From NCBI GenBank assembly GCA_029251525.1, contig JAQXDE010000048.1:106515-170514 (forward strand): 64,000 nucleotides of DNA, read 5' to 3'. The DNA comes from Saprospiraceae bacterium. GTDB taxonomy: Bacteria; Bacteroidota; Bacteroidia; Chitinophagales; Saprospiraceae. Made by a program: the position numbers and the translations under genes. How positions within the stretch are numbered: the stretch's first letter is position 1; every line of letters starts with the position of its first letter. Shown here in pieces: positions 23,865-33,602 of the stretch. The notes beneath the pieces are model-generated. The model did no database searches. It had not been told where the DNA came from and saw only the letters and a program-made list of their open reading frames with translations.

Positions 23865-25502
23865 TTGAGAAGCAAAATCAATCGGTTTTTTCTCCTTTTT
23901 CTCTTCTTAAATTTTACCTCCGTAGCTTCGGCACAATCTTCTGGTGGAGGAACAAATTACCTATTAACAGCGCTAGCTGCTATTGCAGTATTTATTATTC
24001 TTGGCGCTATTATTATGGTATCGGACAACCTTTTAAAAATCGAAGCAAAAGAAATTGGTGCAGATAAGACAGGCACGAATTATTCGATCTTTCCAAGATT
24101 CAACGAATTGTTTGGTGCAAGTGCACCTAATTATGTTGATGGTCCGGTTACATTTTTGAAGAAAGGACATGATATCTTGTTAGAAGGTGAAGCTACAAAA
24201 TCAACTAACGACGGCGCAGGTGTAACTACTTTTGCAATCCAACCAACTAATTTTATAGGCATGTCACCTATACCTAAAGTAATAGTGTCTGTTGGTGATG
24301 AAGTAAAAGCTGGGGATTCTATCTTCTTTGATAAGAAAAGACCAGAAATTCAATATGTTGCTCCAGTTAGTGGAGAAGTCGTTGCGATCAATCGAGGTGC
24401 AAAACGTTCGATTGCTGAAGTAGTGATTTTGGCAGATAAAGAAATGAGTTATCGAACTTTTGATGTGCCGAACTTGGAAGATTGTAGTCGAGAAGATTTA
24501 GTGAATTTCTTGATGAGCAGCGGCGCATGGTCTTTCCTAAGACAAAGACCTTTTAGTTTAGTAGCTGATCCAATTGATACTCCTCGCAATATTTTTGTTT
24601 CTACATTTGATTCTGCGCCATTGGCTCCAGATTTAAATTATGTAATAGATGGCAATGAAGCTGCCTTTCAAAAAGGTTTAGAAGTTTTGGGGAAGTTTGC
24701 TCCTGTTCATTTGGGTTTAAACGCAAAAGGTAGCGAAGCGCCACATCATGCTTTTACTCAAGTAGAAGGTGTAAATAAGAATTGGTTTCATGGGAAACAC
24801 CCTGTTGGAAATGTAGGCGTTCAAATTCACCATACTGCTCCAATTACCTCTAACTCAAAAGTTTGGGTAGCAGGTGTTCAAGATGTCATCACGATTGGTA
24901 AGTTATTTACAGAAGGAAAATTTGATGCTTCTCGAATGGTCGCTATTACTGGTGCAGAGGTAGAAACGCCTCAGTATGTAAAAACTTACCTCGGTGCAAG
25001 TATCGAAGGTTTAGTAAAAGGTAATTTGAAACCTTTGGAAGAAGGAAAATCAATCCGATTTGTATCTGGAGATGTGCTTTCTGGAAAACAAACTTCAACG
25101 GAAGGTTACCTTGGATATTACGATGATCAAGTAACGGTTTTAGAAGAAGGAGATCAATATGAAATGTTTGGTTGGTTGTTGCCTTTAGCTCCACGTCCAA
25201 CTATTTCAGGAACTTTTCCAAATGGTTTATATCCAGATTTGAAATTTCAAGCGAATACTAATACACATGGTGAGAAGCGAGCATTTGTTGTAACTGGACA
25301 GTATGAAAGCGTCCTACCTATGGATATTTATCCACAACATTTGATGAAAGCGATCATCACAAATGATTTCGAAAGAATGGAAGGTTTAGGTCTGTTGGAA
25401 TTAGCAGAAGAAGATGTAGCATTGTGTGAATTTGCTTGTACTTCAAAGCAACCATTGCAAAGTATTTTAAAACAAGGATTGGACGCTATGCGCGATCAAT
25501 AA
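23865..25502 (+). CDS. nqrA: Na+-translocating NADH:quinone reductase subunit A with an extra N-terminal membrane anchor
   Basis: NqrA is the peripheral cytoplasmic subunit of the Na+-NQR complex. The family core (about 445 residues) begins near residue 98, with VTFLKKGHDILLEGEA. It includes VIVSVGDEVKAGDSIFFDK, APVSGEVVAINRGAKRSI, FVSTFDSAPLAPDLN, HPVGNVGVQIHHTAPI and the C-terminal cysteine-containing ALCEFACTSKQ. Ahead of it lie about 97 extra residues: a signal peptide (FFLLFLFLNFTSVASA), QSSGGGTNY, then a membrane helix about 32-56 (LLTALAAIAVFIILGAIIMV). Signal peptide plus one helix would place the core in the cytoplasm, as needed. The start must be the TTG at 23865, since a TGA lies two codons before and no ATG precedes the extension. 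First gene of nqrABCDEF. Confidence 0.9.
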   Translation: MRSKINRFFLLFLFLNFTSVASAQSSGGGTNYLLTALAAIAVFIILGAIIMVSDNLLKIEAKEIGADKTGTNYSIFPRFNELFGASAPNYVDGPVTFLKKGHDILLEGEATKSTNDGAGVTTFAIQPTNFIGMSPIPKVIVSVGDEVKAGDSIFFDKKRPEIQYVAPVSGEVVAINRGAKRSIAEVVILADKEMSYRTFDVPNLEDCSREDLVNFLMSSGAWSFLRQRPFSLVADPIDTPRNIFVSTFDSAPLAPDLNYVIDGNEAAFQKGLEVLGKFAPVHLGLNAKGSEAPHHAFTQVEGVNKNWFHGKHPVGNVGVQIHHTAPITSNSKVWVAGVQDVITIGKLFTEGKFDASRMVAITGAEVETPQYVKTYLGASIEGLVKGNLKPLEEGKSIRFVSGDVLSGKQTSTEGYLGYYDDQVTVLEEGDQYEMFGWLLPLAPRPTISGTFPNGLYPDLKFQANTNTHGEKRAFVVTGQYESVLPMDIYPQHLMKAIITNDFERMEGLGLLELAEEDVALCEFACTSKQPLQSILKQGLDAMRDQ

Positions 25503-25554
25503 TAAATATTAACTACCTGATTACCAGTTAGTTAAATTAAAATAAATTAATAAC

Positions 25555-26865
25555 ATGAGTTTATTAAAATTTTTAAAGAAAATTGAACCAGACAAAAAGT
25601 CGTCTCCATTTTTACACACATTGTTTGATGGATTCTTCACTTTTGCCTATGCGCCAGATACTGTAACTAAAGGTGGTGTTCATATCAAAGATGGTATGGA
25701 TTTGAAAAGATTGATGGTGCATGTGGTTTTAGTTTTGCAATTGTGTTATGCTTTTGGTTCATTAAATATTGGACACCAGCACTTCGCTGCACTTGGAATG
25801 TATCCAGATTTTCTAGATGCTTTTCATTTGAAAATCACTTATGGTTTGATTCAACTCATTCCGATTTTCGTGGTTGCACATTTAGTTGGTTTGGGTATCG
25901 AGTTTTGGTATGCAGCTAAAAAAGGACATGCCATTGAAGAAGGATTTTTAGTTTCAGGAGCATTGATTCCATTGATTATGCCGCCAGATGTGCCATTGAT
26001 TTGGTTAGCGTTGGCAGTTGCATTTGCAGTAATTATTGGAAAAGAAGCATTCGGTGGAACAGGAATGAACATCTTTAATGTAGCCTTATTATCAAGAGCA
26101 TTTATCTTCTTTGCTTATCCTACGGAAATGGCAGGAGATACCATGATTAGTGGAAAAGAGGTTTGGGTATCAGGATTAGAATTTGATGCAGCGCAACTTG
26201 CCGAAGGTGTGAAACAACAAGTTTCCTACTACCATTGGTGGTCGCATGGTGTTTTTGATAATCTATTTAGTGCATTCGGTTGGAGAACATTTGGTGAAGG
26301 CGGTGTTGCTGTAGCTGATAGTTTTACAGGAGCAACACCACTTGGTTTAGCAAAAACTGGAGGATGGGCAGCAGTAGCTGAAGTATATACGCCAACACAA
26401 ATGTGGTGGGGAGGACTACCAGGCTCAATTGGTGAAAGTTGTAAACCATTTATTATAGTTGGTGCCGCAGCATTAGTTGCGATGAAAGTAGCCAGTTGGA
26501 GAGTAATGGTCGGAATGATTATCGGATGTGCATTAACTGGAATGTTGATGAATGGATTTACTGCAGGTTATGAAGACCCAAGTTTATCTTATTTACAAAT
26601 TCCGTGGTACTACCATTTCTACATGGGAAGTTTCTTTTTCTCTATGGCATTTATGGCTACAGATCCAGTAACCGCAGCTTCTACAAACAGAGGAAAATGG
26701 ATATATGGATTTTTTATTGGAGCAGTTGGATTAATTATTCGAGTAATGAACCCAGCCTATCCAGAAGGATGGATGTTGGCGATTTTATTCATGAATGTTT
26801 TCGCTCCTCTTATTGATCACTACGTGTTAGAATCTAACATGACAAAAAGATTAAAACGTGCATAG
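25555..26865 (+). CDS. nqrB: Na+-NQR subunit B
   Basis: The 436-residue membrane subunit carries covalent FMN. The flavinylation site is T261 within DSFTGATPLG, matching the S/TGAT motif modified by ApbE. The N-terminal KKIEPDKKSSPFLHTLFDGFFTFAYAPDTVTKGGVHIKDGMDLKR region and about ten hydrophobic segments fit the family; YPEGWMLAILFMNVFAPLIDHYV is the typical end. It lies 52 bases after nqrA and overlaps nqrC by 8 bases. The subunit forms part of the sodium channel and quinone site in the inner membrane. Confidence 0.95.
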   Translation: MSLLKFLKKIEPDKKSSPFLHTLFDGFFTFAYAPDTVTKGGVHIKDGMDLKRLMVHVVLVLQLCYAFGSLNIGHQHFAALGMYPDFLDAFHLKITYGLIQLIPIFVVAHLVGLGIEFWYAAKKGHAIEEGFLVSGALIPLIMPPDVPLIWLALAVAFAVIIGKEAFGGTGMNIFNVALLSRAFIFFAYPTEMAGDTMISGKEVWVSGLEFDAAQLAEGVKQQVSYYHWWSHGVFDNLFSAFGWRTFGEGGVAVADSFTGATPLGLAKTGGWAAVAEVYTPTQMWWGGLPGSIGESCKPFIIVGAAALVAMKVASWRVMVGMIIGCALTGMLMNGFTAGYEDPSLSYLQIPWYYHFYMGSFFFSMAFMATDPVTAASTNRGKWIYGFFIGAVGLIIRVMNPAYPEGWMLAILFMNVFAPLIDHYVLESNMTKRLKRA

Positions 26866-27580
26866 TACAAATCAAGTCTTAATGTTTGTTTTCGTAATGA
26901 CTACCATAGTTGCCGTAGGGTTAACTGGATTGCGAGAAGCAACGAAACCATTAGCAGATGCCAACGAAGCTATTTTTAATAAAAAAGGAGTTTTGGCAGC
27001 TGTTAAATCTCAAATTGGAGAAGATCCAAAAAATTGGGATAACGCACAAGTAGAATCTGAGTTCGCTAAAGTAAAAGGATATGTCTTTGATTACGAGGGA
27101 AATCCTATTCAAGATATGGTTGCTATCGATTTAGAAAAAAATCGAGATAAGAACAATAAGCTAGCGGTTAAGGAACGAGCCTTTCCAGTTTGGGTTTACG
27201 AAAAAGGAGGAGAAAAGTTTTACGTAGTTACCGTTTATGGAAAAGGACTCTGGGATAAAATATGGGGAACAGTTGCTTTGAAAAGCGATCTCAATACTAT
27301 CGTTGGTGTAAGCTTTGACCATAAAGGAGAAACGCCTGGATTGGGAGCAGAGATTAAAGATAGTCCTGCTTTTAAATCACAATTTGAAGGTAGAAAAATC
27401 TACAATGATGCTGGAGAGTATAAATCTATTATCGTTCGGAAAGGTGGTGCAAAGGATAAAACTCACGAGGTAGATTCAATATCGGGGGCAACGATCACAG
27501 GTGATGGTGTAACTGATATGTTTGTGGAAGGATTGGCTAATTATAAGCCAGTTTTGGATGCAGCTAAAAATATGAAATAA
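26858..27580 (+). CDS. nqrC: Na+-NQR subunit C
   Basis: The 240-residue protein has a single N-terminal membrane helix (VLMFVFVMTTIVAVGLTGL) and a large periplasmic FMN-binding domain. FMN attaches covalently to T212 in the SISGATITGDGV motif. GKGLWDKIWGTVAL and ETPGLGAEI are further family blocks. It begins with GTG at 26858 inside the end of nqrB, so translation is probably coupled. The next gene follows after 144 bases. Confidence 0.95.
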   Translation: MHSTNQVLMFVFVMTTIVAVGLTGLREATKPLADANEAIFNKKGVLAAVKSQIGEDPKNWDNAQVESEFAKVKGYVFDYEGNPIQDMVAIDLEKNRDKNNKLAVKERAFPVWVYEKGGEKFYVVTVYGKGLWDKIWGTVALKSDLNTIVGVSFDHKGETPGLGAEIKDSPAFKSQFEGRKIYNDAGEYKSIIVRKGGAKDKTHEVDSISGATITGDGVTDMFVEGLANYKPVLDAAKNMK

Positions 27581-27724
27581 TAGAAATTGAAATCTTGCAA
27601 TCGCATTTTCAATTCTTAAAAACTTTTAAATAATTCGTTTCTTTTATAAAAATTGAGGAAAATTTGTGGTCAAGTTAAAGCACAAATTTTTTTGAAGAAA
27701 TAAAAAAAACAAAATAATTAAGAT

Positions 27725-28468
27725 ATGGCAGAGTCAGCAACTTCAAATATAGTAGAAGTTAAAGAGCCTAGCTTTCCTTTCGGAAAAAAAGAAAAGCAAT
27801 TAATTACTGATCCATTGATGGACAATAATCCAGTTACAATTCAAGTATTGGGGATTTGTTCTGCATTGGCTGTTACAACGCAGGTATTTCCTTCGTTCGT
27901 GATTTCTATCGCAGTAGTTTTTGTTTGTGCTTTCTCAAGTTTGGCAACTTCATTACTTCGAAATAATATTCCGACACAAGTTCGTATGATTGTCCAATTG
28001 GTAATCATTGCAACTTTGGTAACTGTGGTAGAATTGGTATTGAAAGCATTTAGCTTTGAAGTGTATAAACAACTATCTGTATTCATCGGATTGATCATTA
28101 CTAATTGTATCGTAATGGGACGTTTGGAAGCTTTTGCTATGGCGAACAGACCATGGAAATCTTTCCTAGATGGAATTGGAAATGGACTAGGTTATGGATT
28201 GATCTTGTTGATTGTTGCTTTTTTCAGAGAGTTATTTGGAAAAGGGACATTATTCGTAGGAAGCCCAGCTGAGGTATTTATCATTGGAGCAAATAATGCC
28301 ACCACTACTTACTGGATCAATACTGCAGCAGAAAGTGGGTTTGGAAGTTACTTTAGTTGGTATGCTAATAACAATTTAATGGTTTTACCAGCTGCAGCAA
28401 TGTTTATCATTGGGATCTTCATCTGGTGGCAGAGAAGTAGAAATCCTAAATTGGTTGATATTTCCTAA
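27725..28468 (+). CDS. nqrD: Na+-NQR subunit D
   Basis: The 247-residue integral membrane subunit has six hydrophobic helices. The family block NNPVTIQVLGICSALAVTT starts at residue 34, and NCIVMGRLEAFAM contains the conserved inner-membrane cysteine that pairs with NqrE in binding an iron centre. The N-terminus is longer than in Vibrio NqrD (about 210 residues) by a soluble leader of about 20 residues, MAESATSNIVEVKEPSFPFG. The ATG at 27725 is preceded by an AT-rich stretch with no other start. Confidence 0.95.
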   Translation: MAESATSNIVEVKEPSFPFGKKEKQLITDPLMDNNPVTIQVLGICSALAVTTQVFPSFVISIAVVFVCAFSSLATSLLRNNIPTQVRMIVQLVIIATLVTVVELVLKAFSFEVYKQLSVFIGLIITNCIVMGRLEAFAMANRPWKSFLDGIGNGLGYGLILLIVAFFRELFGKGTLFVGSPAEVFIIGANNATTTYWINTAAESGFGSYFSWYANNNLMVLPAAAMFIIGIFIWWQRSRNPKLVDIS

Positions 28469-28511
28469 GCAGTTTTCGTTTCTATTTTCAAAAAAATAAA
28501 TAAAATTCAAT

Positions 28512-29123
28512 ATGGAATTTTTTAATGTTTTTATAAAATCAGCATTTATTGAAAATATGGTCTTGGCCTATTTCCTTGGAATGTGCTCTTTCCTTGCCGT
28601 TTCAAAAACTGTTAAAACAGCCTTTGGTTTAGGATTAGCAGTAATCTTTGTATTGGCGGTAACTATGCCAATCAACTGGGTGATCAATGAATATTTATTA
28701 GGTGAAACTGGAATTTTTGGAACAGACTTAACCTTTTTACGTTTTATTTTGTTCATTGCAGTAATTGCTTCAATGGTACAATTAGTAGAGATGGTGATAG
28801 AAAAAGTTTCTCCTTCATTATATAATTCATTGGGTATATTCCTTCCATTGATTACAGTAAACTGTGCGATTTTAGGAGGTTCATTATTCATGGTTTCACG
28901 AGAATACAACCTTTCAGAATCAGTAGCGTTTGGTTTAGGAGGAGGGTTTGGATGGTTTTTAGCAATTATTGCTTTAGCTGCAATTCGAGAAAAATTAAGA
29001 TATTCAAATGTTCCACCGGCATTGCGTGGATTAGGAATGGCGTTTATTTTAACTGGATTGATGGGAATGGCATTTATGAGTTTGATGGGAATCGATCCAA
29101 CCGTTTATTCTGTAGGAAATTAA
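28512..29123 (+). CDS. nqrE: Na+-NQR subunit E
   Basis: The 203-residue subunit is paralogous to NqrD and has inverted topology, with six helices. Diagnostic stretches are [21 protein letters not shown] at the N-terminus and [17 protein letters not shown] near residues 111-127. The cysteines in those two blocks are the expected ligands of the intramembrane iron site shared with NqrD. Length matches the family. It follows nqrD by 43 bases. Confidence 0.95.
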   Translation: MEFFNVFIKSAFIENMVLAYFLGMCSFLAVSKTVKTAFGLGLAVIFVLAVTMPINWVINEYLLGETGIFGTDLTFLRFILFIAVIASMVQLVEMVIEKVSPSLYNSLGIFLPLITVNCAILGGSLFMVSREYNLSESVAFGLGGGFGWFLAIIALAAIREKLRYSNVPPALRGLGMAFILTGLMGMAFMSLMGIDPTVYSVGN

Positions 29124-29260
29124 TTAATTAGTTCATTAACTGTTTTATAGAAAAGTTCGTTGTTAATTTAAAATCAAAGATGAGAACTACGAAGATTAGT
29201 AGTGTTTTGATTTTCGATTGGCGTAAAAAGTAATTTTTTTGATAAACACAAATAGGTAAT

Positions 29261-30601
29261 ATGCTTTTATTTAGTATTACAACATTGGCTTTTGCATGGA
29301 TGGTATTTGTTATCGTGATATTATTGTTATCAATGATGTTAATTCAAGCAAGAAAGAAATTAGTACCTCAAGGAAATGTCTCCATTGTCGTAAATGGTGA
29401 TACAGAGAACCCACTTTTGGTGCAACCTGGTTCGTCTTTATTGACTGTTCTTTCAGGTGAGAATATTTTCCTCCCATCAGCGTGTGGTGGAGGTGGAACT
29501 TGTGCGATGTGCGAATGTCATATTGACAGCGGAGGTGGAGATGTTTTGCCTACAGAATTAAATCACTTGTCTAGGAAGGAGGTAGCAGAAAATATGCGAA
29601 TTGCGTGTCAAGTAAAGGTTAGGGAGGATATGGAGATTAGAATTCCAGAAGAAATTTTTGGAATTAAAAAATGGGAGTGTGAAGTTGTCTCCAACTACAA
29701 TGTGGCAACTTTTATTAAGGAGTTTATTGTAAAACTTCCGGAGGGAGAGAATCTTGATTTTGAGGCAGGTGGTTATATACAAGTAGATGTTCCTGAAATA
29801 GAGGTGCCATTCAAGTCAATGGATATTACAGCACATCCAAAATATCATGATACTCCAGACAAATTTCAAAAGGATTGGGATAATTTTAAGATGTGGGACT
29901 TGAATATGAAAAATGATGAGGAAGTTTTTAGGGCTTATTCTATGTCAAACCACCCTGCGGAAGGAGATATAGTATCATTAACAATTCGTATTGCGACGCC
30001 TCCACTCAAATGGGGTGTAGATAGTGCAGGAAAACGTAAATGGGAAGGGTATCTACCAGTTAACCCAGGCATTTGTTCTTCTTATGTCTTTGGTTGTAAG
30101 CCAGGTGATAAAGTAACCATTTCTGGACCATATGGTGAGTTTTTTATCAAGCCCACAAAAGCAGAAATGTTGTATGTTGGTGGAGGTGCAGGAATGGCGC
30201 CGATGCGTTCTCACTTGTATCACTTGTTTCATACCCTGAAAACAGGTCGAAAAGTAACTTTCTTCTATGGTGGTAGAACACGGCAAGAGTTATTCTATGT
30301 TGAGGAATTTAGAGAAATAGAAAAGGCATTTCCTAACTTTAAATTTGCGGTTGCTTTGGATGGTCCACTACCAGAAGATAAATGGGTACTGAAAAAAGAT
30401 TTGGATGACCCAGAGGGTGATGGATTTAAAGGCTATGTTCACAATGTTGTAATCGATGAGTTTTTGAGCAAACACCCAGAGCCAGAAGAATTAGAATTAT
30501 ACTTCTGCGGACCTCCAATGATGAATCAATCTGTTATTAAAATGGCAGATGATTGGGGAATTCCTGAAGAAAATGTAGCATTCGATGATTTTGGAGGATA
30601 A
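29261..30601 (+). CDS. nqrF: Na+-NQR subunit F, NADH-oxidising flavoprotein
   Basis: The 446-residue subunit takes electrons from NADH. It has an N-terminal membrane helix (residues 5-27) and a 2Fe-2S ferredoxin domain with C75, C81, C84 and C116, in the pattern CGGGGTCAMCECH and then IACQVKV. The FAD-binding domain contains RAYSMSNHP, and the NADH-binding domain contains YVGGGAGMAPMRSH, FFYGGRTRQEL and the terminal YFCGPPMMNQSV. It is about 40 residues longer than Vibrio NqrF, mainly through insertions in the FAD domain (KYHDTPDKFQKDWDNFKMW), as seen in other Bacteroidota. Last gene of the operon, closed by a strong terminator. Confidence 0.96.
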   Translation: MLLFSITTLAFAWMVFVIVILLLSMMLIQARKKLVPQGNVSIVVNGDTENPLLVQPGSSLLTVLSGENIFLPSACGGGGTCAMCECHIDSGGGDVLPTELNHLSRKEVAENMRIACQVKVREDMEIRIPEEIFGIKKWECEVVSNYNVATFIKEFIVKLPEGENLDFEAGGYIQVDVPEIEVPFKSMDITAHPKYHDTPDKFQKDWDNFKMWDLNMKNDEEVFRAYSMSNHPAEGDIVSLTIRIATPPLKWGVDSAGKRKWEGYLPVNPGICSSYVFGCKPGDKVTISGPYGEFFIKPTKAEMLYVGGGAGMAPMRSHLYHLFHTLKTGRKVTFFYGGRTRQELFYVEEFREIEKAFPNFKFAVALDGPLPEDKWVLKKDLDDPEGDGFKGYVHNVVIDEFLSKHPEPEELELYFCGPPMMNQSVIKMADDWGIPEENVAFDDFGG

Positions 30602-30624
30602 TCCTGAATTATTATAAGAAAAGG

Positions 30625-30663
30625 AAAACGGCTTATTCAGAAATGGATGAGCCGTTTTTTTTT
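30625..30663 (+). terminator. Terminator of the nqr operon
   Basis: AAAACGGCT (30625-30633) pairs perfectly with AGCCGTTTT (30650-30658), followed by a long T-run. It lies 24 bases after the nqrF stop. Confidence 0.88.
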
Positions 30664-30786
30664 CAATGATTTTCTCATGTAAGTGCAGCTACCTCTACCT
30701 ATTTTCCTTCTTTATGGTTTTATTTACCGTAAAAATATAGGAATTCAGAAAAGTCACGATAATTTTAACTTAAAAACTAACTGAAA

Positions 30787-31149
30787 CTAATTTATTTTTA
30801 ATTCATTTGTAATTGATTGTTGGTTATTGGTTATTAATTCAATCGTATAATTTCCTCTACATAAGGAGTTTAAATCCAATTCATAAATGCTATTTTTTGC
30901 AAATTCTGAAACATCTTCTACTTTTATGAACTCCCCATTTTTTGTTACTTTTACTGTTTTTACCTTTTCAGATAGTATGTCAAAATCAATCAATAAAATA
31001 TTACCAAGATCATTTAAGTAAAAAATATGGTAAAAATGTTTTGCCGATAAAATTTCAATTTGTTTGAGATTTAATTTTGGTTTACTATTTGAGATGCTAA
31101 TAAATATGGAAAGGAGAATAACAATAAAACAGAATGTCAAGATTTGCAT
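30787..31149 (-). CDS. Small secreted beta-rich protein, unknown function
   Basis: The 120-residue protein has a signal-like N-terminus, MQILTFCFIVILLSIFISISNS. The mature part of about 98 residues has alternating hydrophobic strands: ILLIDFDILSEKVKTVKV, IYELDLNSLCRGNYTIELI and the terminal ITNELKIN. The segment L-RGNYTIELI plus the C-terminal strand recalls both DUF3244-like and T9SS-domain-like beta-sandwiches, but the match is too weak to name. The gene stands alone between nqrF and the saccharopine dehydrogenase-like gene. It could be a degenerated tail of a larger protein with a newly acquired signal. Confidence 0.55.
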   Translation of the reverse strand: MQILTFCFIVILLSIFISISNSKPKLNLKQIEILSAKHFYHIFYLNDLGNILLIDFDILSEKVKTVKVTKNGEFIKVEDVSEFAKNSIYELDLNSLCRGNYTIELITNNQQSITNELKIN

Positions 31150-31472
31150 GATTTTGTCTAAATTTGGTGTACTTCGGCGATGAAAGCCATCAAAAGGTTT
31201 AGGTAAAGTATACGAATATTCAGTTTTTATCTAGGGAAGATAATAGGGAAGCACTTAGGATTTCGTTTATTGAATTTTAAAAATTTCGTTTGATTAAAGA
31301 AATGGCAATTCTTGTGCCAATGTTCACTTTTACTGTCACGGATCTTTTTCTGGTGAAAATTTTAAAATTTCGAGGTGAAAAGTTAAAAAAAATGAGTAAG
31401 TGACATTCAAAAATAAAAATATAAATTTATTTCCACGTTTTTAGTTAATTTAATTAAAATAAATTGTGACAT
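31150..31472. other. Divergent intergenic region, no gene seen
   Basis: These 323 bases should carry the promoters of the small secreted protein and the dehydrogenase gene. I found neither a reading frame nor a full consensus promoter. Confidence 0.45.
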
Positions 31473-32681
31473 ATGAAGATTGGAGTAATTAGAGAAGAAA
31501 AAGTACCACCAGATTCGAGAGTTCCCTTAACGCCTGAGCAATGTTTATTTATAAATGAGCCAGGAAAAATACAAGTTGTCGTTCAACCATCTACAAATCG
31601 ATGTTTTGATGATGAATCGTATCACGAAGCCGGTATATCTCTTCAAGAAGACCTATCAGATTGTGACGTTTTGATGGGAGTTAAAGAAGTACCGATAGGG
31701 AAATTAATTTCAAATAAAACCTATTTTTTCTTTTCCCATACGATAAAGAAACAATCGTACAATCGGGATTTACTTTTGGCAATATTGAAAAAAAATATTC
31801 GATTACTCGATTATGAGGTTTTAACCAATGAACGAGGTCAACGACTTATTGCTTTTGGAAAATTTGCAGGAATGGTTGGAGCGCACAATGGTGTGATGAC
31901 TTATGGAAATCGGACCGGTGAATTTAATTTGAAGAGAATGAAAGATTGCCATGATTATTCTGAAGCGAAAACTATTTATAAAGGATTGGATTTGCCACCA
32001 ATGAAAATTGTAGTGACAGGTAAAGGAAGAGTAGCTAATGGTGCCGCACAAGTTTTGAAGGATATGGATATCGAGAATGTATCACCAGAAGATTTTTTGG
32101 AAAACGAATTTCAACATGCTGTTTTTACTCAACTAGATTGTGTCGATTATGCAGCTCATAAGGATGGAGAGATTTTCAATCTTCAAGATTTTTTCCAAAA
32201 CCCTCAAAACTACGAGTCCATTTTTACACCTTATATACAAGCAAGTGATTTAATGATAAATGGAATTTATTGGGATAACAAGGCACCTGCTTTTTTTACT
32301 AAGGAAGAAATGAAGAAGAGCGATTTTCGAATCAAAGTTATCGCTGATGTGACTTGTGATATTGCGCCAGTTGCTTCGATACCTTCAACTCTTCGAGCAT
32401 CGACTATTGCGAATCCAATTTTTGGATATGATCCAATTGCAGAGGCAGAGGCAGTTCCACATCAAGCAAGTGTAATTGACATGATGACGATTGATAATTT
32501 GCCAAATGAATTACCACGAGATGCTTCGCAAGCATTTGGGGAACAATTTATCGAACATATTTTTCAAGAATTATTGGAACAAAAGGAAGACGGGGTAATT
32601 GAAAGAGCCAGCGTTACTCAAAATGGAGATTTAGGAAAATACTTCGAATACTTGAGAGATTATGTAGAAGGAAAATCTTAA
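31473..32681 (+). CDS. Saccharopine dehydrogenase (lysine-forming)-like NAD-dependent oxidoreductase
   Basis: The 402-residue enzyme belongs to the alanine dehydrogenase/saccharopine dehydrogenase Lys1 family. The start MKIGVIREEKVPPDSRVPLTPEQ, the block LIAFGKFAGMVGAHNG near residues 126-141, the nucleotide loop VVTGKGRVANGAAQVL near 178-193 and the C-terminal VIADVTCDIAPVASIPSTLRAST are characteristic. Lys1 enzymes interconvert saccharopine with lysine and 2-oxoglutarate. In bacteria the direction may be lysine breakdown. No lysine-ketoglutarate reductase partner is adjacent. The family is secure; substrate and direction are inferred. Confidence 0.8.
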   Translation: MKIGVIREEKVPPDSRVPLTPEQCLFINEPGKIQVVVQPSTNRCFDDESYHEAGISLQEDLSDCDVLMGVKEVPIGKLISNKTYFFFSHTIKKQSYNRDLLLAILKKNIRLLDYEVLTNERGQRLIAFGKFAGMVGAHNGVMTYGNRTGEFNLKRMKDCHDYSEAKTIYKGLDLPPMKIVVTGKGRVANGAAQVLKDMDIENVSPEDFLENEFQHAVFTQLDCVDYAAHKDGEIFNLQDFFQNPQNYESIFTPYIQASDLMINGIYWDNKAPAFFTKEEMKKSDFRIKVIADVTCDIAPVASIPSTLRASTIANPIFGYDPIAEAEAVPHQASVIDMMTIDNLPNELPRDASQAFGEQFIEHIFQELLEQKEDGVIERASVTQNGDLGKYFEYLRDYVEGKS

Positions 32682-32846
32682 GTAGTTAGACAATATAAAA
32701 CGAATTTTCTAAGAATATCTATTTCCAATATTTTCTCCTAAAAAATAATTCCGTAGTGCAGACTATGCAATGATTTTTTAAGAAAAACTATTTAAAAAAT
32801 CTTATCCTTAGAACTATCCGCTTTCTTTTGTCCAACTACTTAAAAC

Positions 32847-32885
32847 AAAAAACCGCAAAAGAGAGTTTCCCTTTTGCGGTTTTTT
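32847..32885. terminator. Bidirectional terminator
   Basis: AAAAAACCGCAAAAG (32847-32861) pairs exactly with the complement at 32871-32885, with A-runs and T-runs on the two flanks. It lies between two convergent genes, just past the stop of the minus-strand gene. Confidence 0.88.
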
Positions 32886-32900
32886 ACAAAAAAATCAAAA

Positions 32901-33602
32901 TTACATTGATTCGTAATATTTAAGAATCTTAATCAAGTCAGCTTCTTTTTTCACTCCTAAATCATGATCAGAAATATATGCTTTTAATTTCTTTTGTTTC
33001 TTAGTTAAGATTTTATAAACGTTTTTCTTCTTTTTGATTCGATATAATTTTCCTTTTTTTAGAAAGAAAGTTTTTTTATCTCTAGCCAATCTTTTTTTAT
33101 GATTTGCCCCAACGATTTTGGCATTCATACTTGACTGAATTACACGAACGGAATGTATGGTTACGATTTTGAAATTGTCTCCAACTGGAGTTACTTGAGC
33201 AAAGCCTTCTAAAGGTTTTCCTCCATATTTGAAGTCAGAGGCTTTTTGGAAAAAAGTATTTGCATTTAAATCTGGGCGATTAAGTTTAACCATTTTAAAA
33301 TCTTTAGCAGGCAAAACTTTTTCTGTATTCATGTACAATACTTCTAATTGATTATTCATCAAATCAATTTTTATATTTTTGAATTCTCCTCCTTCTTCTC
33401 CTCTGAAAACGACAATTCCACTTTCCCATTCATCAAACACATATGGAGAACCTTGTGTTTTCTCTATTTTATTTTTGGTGTTCATTAAGTTAGCGAAAGC
33501 CTTTGCATAATCGTTACTTGCTAATTGTTGATTGGGAGCTTGAGCGGAGGCATTGAATCCAAGGAGGAATGCAAAAATAGATAGAAAGCTTATTTTTTTC
33601 AT
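32901..33602 (-). CDS. Secreted basic protein, unknown function
   Basis: The 233-residue protein has a signal peptide MKKISFLSIFAFLLGFNASAQ. The first two thirds contain alternating strands and aromatic residues: YVFDEWESGIVVFRGEEGGEF and FKYGGKPLEGFAQVTPVGDNF. The last 65 residues are extremely lysine-rich and basic: KKRLARDKKTFFLKKGKLYR and onward to KLKAYISDHDLGVKKEADL. The pattern resembles families in which the C-terminal helix contacts peptidoglycan or nucleic acid, but no known domain is recognised. Probably periplasmic. It shares a terminator with the convergent dehydrogenase gene. Confidence 0.65.
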   Translation of the reverse strand: MKKISFLSIFAFLLGFNASAQAPNQQLASNDYAKAFANLMNTKNKIEKTQGSPYVFDEWESGIVVFRGEEGGEFKNIKIDLMNNQLEVLYMNTEKVLPAKDFKMVKLNRPDLNANTFFQKASDFKYGGKPLEGFAQVTPVGDNFKIVTIHSVRVIQSSMNAKIVGANHKKRLARDKKTFFLKKGKLYRIKKKKNVYKILTKKQKKLKAYISDHDLGVKKEADLIKILKYYESM

